A stretch of DNA of 64,000 nt from Bacillota bacterium (GTDB lineage: Bacteria; Bacillota; Clostridia; Christensenellales; Aristaeellaceae). Every line of letters begins with the position of its first letter. The stretch's first letter is position 1. The stretch is from NCBI GenBank assembly GCA_023421395.1, contig JAEZTL010000017.1, positions 1 to 64,000 on the forward strand. The letters are read 5' to 3'. Below the pieces are notes generated by a model. That model made no database searches. It saw nothing but the letters and a program-made list of their open reading frames with translations, and was not told the DNA's origin. Below are positions 1 through 7,013 of the stretch, one piece after another. The translations under genes and the position numbers were made by a program.

Positions 1-65
1 AGCGCGACCGTAGTCAGACCGCTGAGAGCCAGAAGCAGCGCCAGGACGATTGCCAGTTTCTTCAT
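1..65 (-). CDS. 5' end of a secreted protein gene (signal peptide only)
   Basis: Only the first 21 or so codons lie in the window, read leftward from an ATG at 65. They encode a lysine pair followed by a leucine/alanine-rich hydrophobic core, a typical Sec signal peptide start (MKKLAIVLALLLALSG). A GGAGGG ribosome binding site lies about 7 bases upstream of the ATG. The start resembles those of the three solute-binding proteins elsewhere in this window, so a transporter binding protein is a reasonable guess, but the mature protein is outside the sequence and no function can be assigned. Confidence 0.7.
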   Translation of the reverse strand, partial: MKKLAIVLALLLALSGLTTVA

Positions 66-107
66 TTGACTTCTCCCTCCAGTATAGTTGCTGGTTTCCG
101 CGCGACG

Positions 108-758
108 ATGAATTTTTCCATCGGCCTTCGGTCGCCTTCGGACGCCACGGCGCTGACGCTGGGCGACGTGTGCGGGCTGTGCTACGGCATCCGCGGCTCG
201 CTCTCCTCCCGGGTCGGCGTGGCCTCCCGCGACGAAGAGACCATGCTGGACAGCCTGAAACCCACGCTGTATCCGTTCTTTGGGAAGTTCTTCGAGGCGA
301 TGAGCGCGTGGTACGAAAAGCTGCGCGTCGGCGCGGCCGGCGACGAGCTGCATCACGCGGTCCATGACCTGATCGGCGGGCCGGAATACGGCGTCAGCCT
401 CAACTGCGGCCACTACACCGGCATGGACGAATGGGTCAATTCCCTCACCTACGAGGGCTCGAAGCGCACGCTGCCGGACGGCGCGTACCTGCAGGTGGAC
501 ATCATCGCCTCCAACCCCGCCCCCGTGCGCACCGCCATCTGCGAAGACCCGGTCATCGTCGCGGGCGAAGGGCTGCGCGAGGCGCTCAAGGCGGAATATC
601 CGGAAGTCTTCGCGCGCATCGAGGCGCGCCGCGCCGCGATCCGGGATGTGCTGGGCATCCAGCTGCACGAAGACGTGCTGCCCATCTCCAACCTGAACGC
701 CGCGATGTTCCCGTTCATGCTGAATCTTGAGCAGGTCTTCGCGCTGGAAGAAGCGTGA
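108..758 (+). pseudogene. 5'-truncated M24-family (Xaa-Pro-type) metallopeptidase
   Basis: The frame matches the C-terminal half of M24 'pita-bread' peptidases: an LNCGHYTG segment, a D-x-I metal-ligand-like strand (LQVDIIAS) and a closing region ending in FMLNLEQVFALE. An intact M24 protein of this type would be about 400 residues or more; only about 216 are present. The frame runs upstream into the promoter and RBS region of the divergent gene starting at 65, with no RBS of its own, so the N-terminal half is missing. The first in-frame ATG is at 108. It ends just ahead of cutC. Either a deletion removed the 5' half or the sequence is joined incorrectly near 66-107. The family call is fairly sure; whether it is expressed is doubtful. 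Confidence 0.6.
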
Positions 759-760
759 CC

Positions 761-1513
761 ATGTGCGAAAAACCGCTGCTTTTTGAAGTGTGCTGCGGCT
801 CCGCCGAGGACGCCGTCGAGGCGTACCGGGGCGGAGCGCACCGAGTCGAGCTCAACAGCGATCTGTTCCACGGCGGGCTGACGCCGACAGTCGGCGCGCT
901 CCGGGTGGCCAAGCGCCGCATCCCGATCCCCGTGATGTGCATGGTCAGGCCCCGCGAGGGCGGATTCCGCTACACCGACGTGGAGTTCGAGGTCATGCTG
1001 GAAGACGCGAAGGCGCTGCTCGAAAACGGCGCGGACGGCATCGTGTTCGGTTTTCTGCATGAGGATGGCACGGTGGACCGGGCGCGCACGGCGCGGATGC
1101 TGGAAGTCATCGGCGGTGCCGAGAGCGTGTTCCACCGCGCGATCGATGTGACGCCGGACCCCTTCGCGGCGCTGGACGCGCTGATCGAGCTGGGCGTCCG
1201 ACGCGTGCTGACCAGCGGCCAGAAGCCCACCGTCCCCCAGGGCGCGGAAACCATCCGCCGGATGATCGAGCACGCCGCGGGGCGCATCGAGATCCTGCCG
1301 GGCGGCGGCATCGACGCGGACAACGCCGCCTGGTGCCGCGAGCGGATCGGGACGGATATGCTGCACGCCGCCGTCCACCGCGTCGCCTACGACCCCAGCT
1401 GCGGCGGCAACCCGGCCATCTACTTCGGCGGCGCGATCTACCCGCCGGAGGACCGGTTCCTGATCGCGGATTCCGCGGGGATCGCGGAGTTTTTAAGGCG
1501 CGCGGGCGCCTGA
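761..1513 (+). CDS. cutC: CutC-family protein (copper homeostasis-like TIM barrel)
   Basis: The roughly 250-residue product carries CutC hallmarks: an EVCCGS start, the MVRPREGGFRYTD segment, the HRAIDVT strand, the LTSGQKPT motif and a PGGGI turn. CutC proteins are cytosolic TIM-barrel proteins historically linked to copper tolerance, though their activity is unsettled. I choose ATG 761 because GGAAGAAG lies about 8 bases upstream; a GTG at 755 is in frame and overlaps the stop of the preceding M24 remnant. A strong hairpin follows the gene. A copper ATPase operon lies at the far end of this window, but distance argues against direct linkage. Confidence 0.9.
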   Translation: MCEKPLLFEVCCGSAEDAVEAYRGGAHRVELNSDLFHGGLTPTVGALRVAKRRIPIPVMCMVRPREGGFRYTDVEFEVMLEDAKALLENGADGIVFGFLHEDGTVDRARTARMLEVIGGAESVFHRAIDVTPDPFAALDALIELGVRRVLTSGQKPTVPQGAETIRRMIEHAAGRIEILPGGGIDADNAAWCRERIGTDMLHAAVHRVAYDPSCGGNPAIYFGGAIYPPEDRFLIADSAGIAEFLRRAGA

Positions 1514-1568
1514 GGAAACGGCATGCCGCCGGATGCGGCGACACCCCGCGCGGGCTGATGGACAGCCT

Positions 1569-1599
1569 GGGCCGCCGGAGAAATCCGGCGGCCCGTTTG
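1569..1599 (+). terminator. Stem-loop terminator after cutC
   Basis: A perfect 11-bp GC-rich stem (GGGCCGCCGGA, loop GAAA, TCCGGCGGCCC) sits 55 bases after the cutC stop and is followed by a short T-rich tail (GTTTGTGTG). It probably ends the cutC transcript. The T-run is weak, so efficiency is uncertain. Confidence 0.7.
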
Positions 1600-1622
1600 T
1601 GTGTGATCATTCCAGGTAAAAT

Positions 1623-1796
1623 AATTCATGATTTCAAAGAGGGAAGAATCTTTGATGCGGAACAAGGAACCAACGCGAGGCGGCCCTTCGGGATACTCCT
1701 TCGGCGTGAAATGCAGCGCTATGTCGAGCGACGGGCGACACAGTTCCGCGCAATAAGGCCCACCTCGACGAATCATTATTGTTTTGGTTTGGTATC
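1623..1796 (+). repeat. Dispersed intergenic repeat, copy A
   Basis: This copy closely matches the reverse complement of 15113-15360 at both ends (shared blocks such as CATGATTTCAAAGAGG, CCCTTCGGGATAC, GGCGTGAAATGCAGCGCT and GACGAATCATT). It lacks an internal block of about 85 bases that copy B carries. It fills the convergent gap between cutC and the glycyl radical enzyme gene. A short frame runs through it, but the pattern fits a non-coding or decayed mobile repeat better than a gene. Confidence 0.75.
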
Positions 1797-1811
1797 AGGT
1801 CTCCGTCCGCG

Positions 1812-4181
1812 CTAGGCAAGGCCGTGGATGGTCCGGGTGATGATCTCATCCTGCAGCGACTCGTCCAGGTTGACGAAATACTCGCAGTATCCGCCGATGC
1901 GGACGATGACGTTCCTGTACTTCCGGGGCTCCCGCTTGGCGGCCCGGAGCGTCTCGGCGTCGGCAAAATTCACCTGCACCTGCGGCCCGCCGCTCTCGAG
2001 ATACGCGCCGAGGAGCGCCGTCAGCGCGGCCCTGCCCGCTTCGCCGCGGACGAGAGACGGGTTGATCTTCAGATTGAGCGCGTAGCCGCCGGTCACGCCG
2101 CCGTGGTCCAGCTTGAGCACGGAATTGAGCATCGCAGTGGGACCGGATACGTCCTGACCCTGGGAGGGGCCCATGCTGTCGCTGAAGGGCTCGCCCTTCA
2201 GCCGGCCGTTGGGGGTGGCGCCGGTGATCTCCCCGTGGTAGACGTGAAAGAAATACCCGAACAGCGTGGACACATACTTGTCTTTTTCGGCGGGCGAATT
2301 CAGCGAAAGCACGTGACCATCGAAGGCGGAGAGGATGCGCCGGGCGATTTTATCCACCTCGTCCTCGTCGTTGCCGTAATGGGGCGCTCCCTCTAGCGCC
2401 GCGCGGAGCGGCGCATCTCCCTCAAAGTTGCGCGCCAGCGCCCCGGCGAGGGCGGTCAGCGTCACGCGCTTTTCATCGTAAACAGCCCGCTTGACGGCCG
2501 TCATCGCGTCCGCGGCGGTGCCCAGTCCGTAGGCGTAGAACGACCAGTGCGCGCCCAGCGCCGCGCCGCCCTGAAACATGTCCCGGCCCGATTCCAGGCA
2601 GCCGCCGATGAGCATCGACGCGAAGGGATCGTAACACACCCCCGGCTGGCCCGCCTGCTTTTCCAGGGCCTCCCGGTGGTCCGCCTCCACGTGCTCCTTC
2701 AGCGCTTCCCGGTAGGCGGAGAAGAACGCATCGAAGCTGTCCAGTTCCTCCTCGCGCCCCTTGAAGCGCCGGAATACGTCCTCAAAAAGCATCGGGAAGG
2801 CGATGGGCTCGGTAACCCCCCAGTTGGGCTGCTTTCCGGGGATCATGATCTCCACGCAGCCCATGTTGTAGTAGTCCCGCGCGATTTCGTCCGGATAGCC
2901 CAGCTTTTTCAGGTTGCCGATCCACACGTCGTCCGCCATCAGCATCGGCTGGCCCGCGCCGGCGGACACCGAATCGATCACCGCGTCCAGATACCACGCG
3001 GGGTTTTTCCGGCTGACGCGCGCGCCAACGTTGGGGTAGGGCAGCCGCATGTCCCGGACGACCTCGAGACACACCGCCGTCAGCGCGTTGGCCGCGTTAT
3101 CGCCCGAGGGCGTGACGCCGCCCAGCGTCAGGCTCTGCACGGTGCGCATCCGCGGTTCGTTGACCTTGAGCCACAGGCAGCTAAGGAGCTCCCGGGCCTC
3201 GTCGCGGGTGATCGCGCCGGAGATGAGATCCCGCTCGTACAGCGGGAAGAGATATTGATCCAGCCGGCCGAAGGAAAGCGCCGATCCCCACAGGATCGAC
3301 ATCATCAGGTGCAGCAACCAGGTGAACTGCAGGCCCTCCCGGAAGGTTTCGGCGGGTTTTGTCGCGAGCCGGGAGAGCATTTCCGAGATTTCCCGAAGCT
3401 CCCGCGCCCGATCCGGCGCGGCCCGCAGCGCTTCCCCGGCCGTAAAGGCCGCGTAGCGCTCAAAAAACGCGGCGGCGGCGCGGGTTACAAGGCGCTGCGC
3501 CTCGTAAAAATCGCATGGCTTCTCCGCCCGGAGCGCCTCAATCCGCGCGATGCGCGCCTCGAAGCCCTCCGAGAGCATCGCGCCATAGTCGAGGCTCAGG
3601 TGGTTGGCGGCAAACCAGGGCAGAGAATCGATCTCCCGCCGGGCCTCCGCACCGTAGTCCAGCTTAAAAGCGCGCTCCAGTTCCCGGCCTACCTCGTACT
3701 TTTCCAGCGCGCCGTCATAGCGGGCGGTCATATCCCGGATCAGGTCCTGCAGCTGGTCGTAGGTGATGCTGGCGTCGTGGTACACGCGGCTCATCAGCGC
3801 CCAGCGGCTCTTTTTAGAGGTAAAATCGCGCTCAAACGTGCGGACGCCGCAGGATGCGTCCGCGCGGTTTCTCGCTTCTCGGGTCGCGGCGTATTCGTCC
3901 AGCACCCGGACGGCCATCGCCCGGCGCGCCTTGGGCCCGGGCGCATCCCCGCACACGGGGAAGAAGGCCGACGCGCTGCCCACGATCAATTCGTATGTGT
4001 GCACCGCCAGCGGCGCGTGAGCGAGAAGGTGCGCCTGCGCTTTGGCCCTTCGCATCTCGACGCTTTCACCCCGCGTCTCCTTCAGCGATTCGTAGGCAAG
4101 CGGGTAAAACAGCGTGCGCCGCACGCCCGCGTCGTTCAGTGCGTCGATGTATTCACGGAGCGCCTCAATGCGCCGGCTCAT
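1812..4181 (-). CDS. Glycyl radical enzyme (PFL/dehydratase-lyase superfamily)
   Basis: This 789-residue product has the length and motifs of glycyl radical enzymes. The active-site loop reads GCVE (Cys442, Glu444), the signature of dehydratase/lyase subgroups such as glycerol, choline and hydroxyproline enzymes rather than classical pyruvate formate-lyase, which has paired cysteines. The C-terminal radical loop is RIGGY, placing the radical on Gly764. ATG 4181 overlaps the activase stop in an ATGA and follows a GGAGG, so it is preferred over upstream in-frame codons. The enzyme is oxygen-sensitive and needs the neighbouring activase. Substrate cannot be fixed from sequence: the residue after GCVE is Ile where many characterised dehydratases have Pro. 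Confidence 0.92.
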   Translation of the reverse strand: MSRRIEALREYIDALNDAGVRRTLFYPLAYESLKETRGESVEMRRAKAQAHLLAHAPLAVHTYELIVGSASAFFPVCGDAPGPKARRAMAVRVLDEYAATREARNRADASCGVRTFERDFTSKKSRWALMSRVYHDASITYDQLQDLIRDMTARYDGALEKYEVGRELERAFKLDYGAEARREIDSLPWFAANHLSLDYGAMLSEGFEARIARIEALRAEKPCDFYEAQRLVTRAAAAFFERYAAFTAGEALRAAPDRARELREISEMLSRLATKPAETFREGLQFTWLLHLMMSILWGSALSFGRLDQYLFPLYERDLISGAITRDEARELLSCLWLKVNEPRMRTVQSLTLGGVTPSGDNAANALTAVCLEVVRDMRLPYPNVGARVSRKNPAWYLDAVIDSVSAGAGQPMLMADDVWIGNLKKLGYPDEIARDYYNMGCVEIMIPGKQPNWGVTEPIAFPMLFEDVFRRFKGREEELDSFDAFFSAYREALKEHVEADHREALEKQAGQPGVCYDPFASMLIGGCLESGRDMFQGGAALGAHWSFYAYGLGTAADAMTAVKRAVYDEKRVTLTALAGALARNFEGDAPLRAALEGAPHYGNDEDEVDKIARRILSAFDGHVLSLNSPAEKDKYVSTLFGYFFHVYHGEITGATPNGRLKGEPFSDSMGPSQGQDVSGPTAMLNSVLKLDHGGVTGGYALNLKINPSLVRGEAGRAALTALLGAYLESGGPQVQVNFADAETLRAAKREPRKYRNVIVRIGGYCEYFVNLDESLQDEIITRTIHGLA

Positions 4182-5068
4182 AATCCCCGCCTCCATTCCC
4201 GTCCGCCCAGTTTCAAAACCGTTTCGTTCCAACGCCGCGCGGCCTCCCCGTCCGGCACGGGATAGCGGGCGGCCGTCAGGCCCATGCGCGCCGCCTTGCC
4301 CGTGCCCAACGAATGATAGGGCATGATTTCATACCCCTGCACCGGAAGTTCCCGTGTCAGCGCCGCGATTTTGGCAAAATGCGCCGGCACGTCGTTGACG
4401 CCCGGGATGATTGGGCACCGGAGCACGATTTGGGCGCCCTCCCGGCTGAGCCTGTCGATATTTTCCAGCACGGGCCGGTTGGAAACGCCCGTCAGCGCCC
4501 GGTGCTTCTCATCGTCCGTCAGCTTGAAATCCATCAGCAGCAGGTCCGCGAAGGGCATGATCTCCCGGTAGAGCCCGATATCCGCCGCGCCGTTGGTCTC
4601 GACGCAGGTGTGGATGCCCGCCACCTTTGCGCCGCTTAGAAGTTCCATCAAAAAATCCGGCTGCAGCGTCGGTTCGCCTCCGGTCACCGTGAGGCCGCCG
4701 CCGCTTCTTTCAAAATAGCGCTCATCCCGCGCGACGCGCTCCAGCACCGCCTCCGCCGTCACGATCTCGCCGACCCGCTTCAGCGCGCCGGTCGGGCATA
4801 CGTCTGCCTCCCGCCCGCCGCATCCGCACCTCTCCCGGTCAAAGACGTGCCGCCCGCCTTCGATCCGGTGCGCCGCGCACACCGCCGCGCACCGGCCGCA
4901 CAGCGCGCATTTGTCCTCATCAAAGGATGCCTCGGGCCCGGGCCGCCAGCTCTCCGGGTTGTGGCACCAGGCGCAGCGCATGTTGCAGCCCTTCAGGTAG
5001 ACCGCGGTGCGGATGCCCGGCCCGTCGTCCACCGAAAACCGCTGAATGCCGAAAATCGTGCCCGTCAC
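4178..5068 (-). CDS. Glycyl radical enzyme activating enzyme (radical SAM)
   Basis: The 296-residue protein has the radical SAM motif CxxxCxxC (Cys28, Cys32, Cys35, in GCNMRCAWCHNPE) and the two extra cysteine clusters typical of dehydratase-type activases (CALCGRCAAVC near 54-64 and a second set near 81-91). GGEPTLQ and the NGAAD segment fit SAM binding. It uses S-adenosylmethionine and an iron-sulfur cluster to put the glycyl radical on the downstream enzyme, whose start overlaps its stop. I choose GTG 5068, which follows GGAGGG at about 6-8 bases; the longer frame runs into the regulator gene upstream. The insert with extra clusters supports a dehydratase-type rather than PflA-type partner. 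Confidence 0.92.
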   Translation of the reverse strand: MTGTIFGIQRFSVDDGPGIRTAVYLKGCNMRCAWCHNPESWRPGPEASFDEDKCALCGRCAAVCAAHRIEGGRHVFDRERCGCGGREADVCPTGALKRVGEIVTAEAVLERVARDERYFERSGGGLTVTGGEPTLQPDFLMELLSGAKVAGIHTCVETNGAADIGLYREIMPFADLLLMDFKLTDDEKHRALTGVSNRPVLENIDRLSREGAQIVLRCPIIPGVNDVPAHFAKIAALTRELPVQGYEIMPYHSLGTGKAARMGLTAARYPVPDGEAARRWNETVLKLGGREWRRGL

Positions 5069-5105
5069 GCGCTTCCCTCCGCTTACGGGGCGGGGCCCTC
5101 GCGGG

Positions 5106-5867
5106 TCACACCACCTGTACTTCCACCGTCTCCCGTAGTCGCCGAAGCACCTCCGGCTCAATGCCGCCGTCGGTGACCAATCGTGAAACGTCCGCCCACC
5201 GGGCGAAGCGAACCGCCGCCGGGCATCGGCTCTTGGTGGAATCGGCCACGACGATGGTCTTCTTCGCCGCGCGGATCATGGCGCGCTTGACCTCGGCCTC
5301 CTCAAGGCTCTCCACACAGGGCCCGTCGCTGTCTGAAAAACCGCTGGCGCCCACGATCGCCCAGCCGGCGCGCAGCTGCTCCAGCTGCTCCACGGCCCAC
5401 ATGCCCCAGGCCGCCTGGCTGGACAGGCGGATCGCGCCGCCCAGCATGGTGACGCCGCACTTCCTGTCGGCCAGCATCTGCGCCGTCCGGAGGGAATTCG
5501 TGAAAAACGAAAACTCCCCGCGCCCCGCGAGCTCCCGCGCGACCTCCATCACGGTGCTGCCCGAATCCAGCAGCACCACGCCGACCGGTCCGATCCGCTC
5601 CGCCGCGGCTTTTCCGATCCTGCGCTTTTCTTCCGGTTGACTGGTGGCCTTTTCAAAGAAGGGCTTTTCCAATGCCTGGGCGGCGGCGATCGCGCCGCCG
5701 TAACCCTTCTCTGCGATACCACGGGACTCCAGCCACGTCAAATCCTTGCGGATGGTTTCGACGCTGACGCCGTAGGCCGCCGAGAGTTCTTGCGCCGAAA
5801 CCCTGCCATCCCGGATCAACCGGCGGGCGATTTCGTTGCGCCGTTCCTGAGTCAGCTTGACCGCCAT
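5106..5867 (-). CDS. DeoR-family transcriptional regulator
   Basis: The 253-residue product begins with a DeoR winged helix-turn-helix (QERRNEIARRLIRDGRVSAQELSAAYGVSVETIRKD in pieces around residues 5-45) followed by the sugar-phosphate-binding DeoR C-terminal domain, with the DSGST effector-site loop and the VADSTK segment. These proteins usually repress sugar-related operons and release DNA on binding a phosphorylated sugar. ATG 5867 lies 6 bases after GGAGGG; an ATG 6 bases upstream sits too close to it. The activase starts 37 bases after its stop, so it is probably co-transcribed with and controls the glycyl radical pair. A 10-bp inverted repeat overlaps its promoter. Confidence 0.93.
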   Translation of the reverse strand: MAVKLTQERRNEIARRLIRDGRVSAQELSAAYGVSVETIRKDLTWLESRGIAEKGYGGAIAAAQALEKPFFEKATSQPEEKRRIGKAAAERIGPVGVVLLDSGSTVMEVARELAGRGEFSFFTNSLRTAQMLADRKCGVTMLGGAIRLSSQAAWGMWAVEQLEQLRAGWAIVGASGFSDSDGPCVESLEEAEVKRAMIRAAKKTIVVADSTKSRCPAAVRFARWADVSRLVTDGGIEPEVLRRLRETVEVQVV

Positions 5868-5886
5868 ATCCATCCCTCCGGGCCCA

Positions 5887-5915
5887 ATAGTACAGCCTAT
5901 AACAATGAAAATCAA
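5887..5915 (-). promoter_or_regulatory. Predicted sigma-A promoter of the deoR-activase-GRE operon
   Basis: On the minus strand a TTGATT -35 element (5910-5915) and a TACTAT -10 element (5887-5892) are separated by 17 bases, about 20 bases ahead of the start codon. The match is good for a housekeeping promoter. Confidence 0.55.
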
Positions 5916-5931
5916 GTACCGTTTCATTGTT
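5901..5931. promoter_or_regulatory. Inverted repeat, likely DeoR operator
   Basis: A perfect 10-bp inverted repeat, AACAATGAAA (5901-5910) and TTTCATTGTT (5922-5931), has an 11-base spacer. It covers the -35 element of the predicted regulator promoter, as expected for autorepression. On the plus strand it is followed by Ts, so a terminator role cannot be excluded, but no plus-strand gene precedes it. Confidence 0.55.
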
Positions 5932-5977
5932 TTTATTGCGATTTCACGGAACCAACCCTCGTCCGCCTCCCCCGGTT

Positions 5978-6715
5978 TCAGGTTTCGGGCGGAAGCCGCC
6001 TTCGAAACGCGCTGGGCGACATGCCGTAACGCTTTTTGAAGATGCGCGCGAAGTAATTGAAATCGTTGATTCCGCACTTTTCCGCGACCTGCATGACGGT
6101 CATGGACGTCGTCAGAAGCATCGTCCGCGCGGCGTCGAGCCGGCGCGCCTGTACATAAAGCCTGAGCGGCATGCCGGTCTCCCGCTTGACGGCGTGGGCG
6201 AGCGCGCTCTCGGAGGCGTACAGCGCGTGGTGCAGCGCTTCCGCTGTCAATTCATCCGTCAGATGGCCGGTGATGTGGCGCGAGAGCCTGGAAAACAGAT
6301 CGCTGCGGCGCGCCGGGAGGCCCGGCGGTTCCAGCCTCGCGGCCACCGCCTCCATGACCGTGATAAGTGCCCTGACGCGGCGCGGGTCCCCCGCCGTTTC
6401 AGGGCCCAGTGGTCCCAGCAGCAGGCGCCCCGCCGGCACGCCCTCGCTGAAAAGCGTCAAGCCGGCAAACGGGCGCCCGGCGGGGCATTGGGCGACACCC
6501 TTTTCATCTTCGGGCGCCGCCCAATGGAGAAAGCACGCCTCCGGCGCGGGGTACGGGCAGCCGGGACAGGCCGCCTTTTCCCGCGCCCGGGCCAGCGCCC
6601 GGTCCCCGAGCAGCTGCAGCGCGCTCTGATCGATGAGAAAAGCGGCGTACCCGGTCGCGAGCGAAAGGTCGGTCAAAAGTTCCTCCGGCCGCAGAAAGTC
6701 CAACCATGTTGTCAT
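5978..6715 (-). CDS. AraC-family regulator with PocR-like sensory domain
   Basis: The C-terminal 100 residues of this 245-residue protein form an AraC DNA-binding domain with two helix-turn-helices, ending in the signature DFNYFARIFKKRYGMSPSAFRR. The N-terminal part (LATGYAAFLIDQ, CPGCP, CPAG..FAG, GRLLLGPLG) resembles PocR-type ligand-sensing domains, which often regulate diol or glycyl-radical catabolism. ATG 6715 follows GGGGAG by 6 bases. It sits upstream of the DeoR gene on the same strand with a 110-base gap that has its own promoter. It probably activates the glycyl radical operon in response to the substrate; the PocR match is short and inferred. Confidence 0.85.
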   Translation of the reverse strand: MTTWLDFLRPEELLTDLSLATGYAAFLIDQSALQLLGDRALARAREKAACPGCPYPAPEACFLHWAAPEDEKGVAQCPAGRPFAGLTLFSEGVPAGRLLLGPLGPETAGDPRRVRALITVMEAVAARLEPPGLPARRSDLFSRLSRHITGHLTDELTAEALHHALYASESALAHAVKRETGMPLRLYVQARRLDAARTMLLTTSMTVMQVAEKCGINDFNYFARIFKKRYGMSPSAFRRRLPPET

Positions 6716-6736
6716 AATTCTCCCCGCAATCGCCTG

Positions 6737-6780
6737 TTAGTGCTATGAATCTGCAATTTAGTGCTATTATCATAGCACAC
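6737..6780. promoter_or_regulatory. Palindromic site upstream of the AraC-type gene
   Basis: GTGCTAT and ATAGCAC flank a 4-base spacer, and another TTAGTGCTAT lies about 23 bases away in the same orientation. The cluster lies between the divergently read AraC-type and LacI genes, close to the AraC-type start, and may bind either regulator. No experimental motif is recalled. Confidence 0.4.
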
Positions 6781-6812
6781 AATGTTGCTATAATCAACGA
6801 ACAGACAGTTTT

Positions 6813-6996
6813 GAAACGTTTAGAATCAGCAAATGGTAGAAAATGTTTCGGGCGATTCTGCGCCTGAAAACCGCTGGAAGGGGCAATATCCCAGAATCCG
6901 AAACGTTTCAAGCCGTCGGGCAAAGGCAGCCATACTCGATCCCGCACGAACTTTCAGAATTTTGCGCTGATTTTTTCCGGAAATTTGAAACGTTTC
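6813..6996. promoter_or_regulatory. Three LacI-type operators spaced exactly 87 bases
   Basis: GAAACGTTTA at 6813-6822, GAAACGTTTC at 6900-6909 and GAAACGTTTC at 6987-6996 are spaced 87 and 87 bases. The third extends to the palindrome TGAAACGTTTCA. A CG-centred palindrome is the usual LacI/GalR operator form. All lie upstream of the LacI-family gene at 7014, pointing to autoregulation, possibly with DNA looping. A possible TATAAT lies at 6788-6793, upstream of all three. Confidence 0.65.
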
Positions 6997-7013
6997 ATAC
7001 GAAAGGGATCTCC

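Noticed and set aside
449..1378. Long open frame opposite the M24 remnant and cutC
   Set aside because: It is antisense to cutC, which has clear motifs; the translation is His/Arg/Ala-rich and typical of GC-rich shadow frames.
1609..1810. Similar short peptides encoded in repeat copies A and B
   Set aside because: The similarity is as strong in the DNA as in the peptide, ends with the element, lacks a common start or RBS, and copy A has lost an internal block.
2547..4265. 572-codon open frame opposite the glycyl radical enzyme gene
   Set aside because: Arg/Pro/His-rich with no family match, and the other strand encodes a protein with intact catalytic motifs.
5901..5940. Inverted repeat followed by Ts as a plus-strand terminator
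   Set aside because: No plus-strand gene lies upstream, and the repeat overlaps a good minus-strand promoter, so an operator is the better reading.
6813..6996. Regular 87-base repeats as a possible CRISPR array
   Set aside because: Only a 10-base palindrome recurs, too short for CRISPR repeats; position upstream of lacI explains it as operators.
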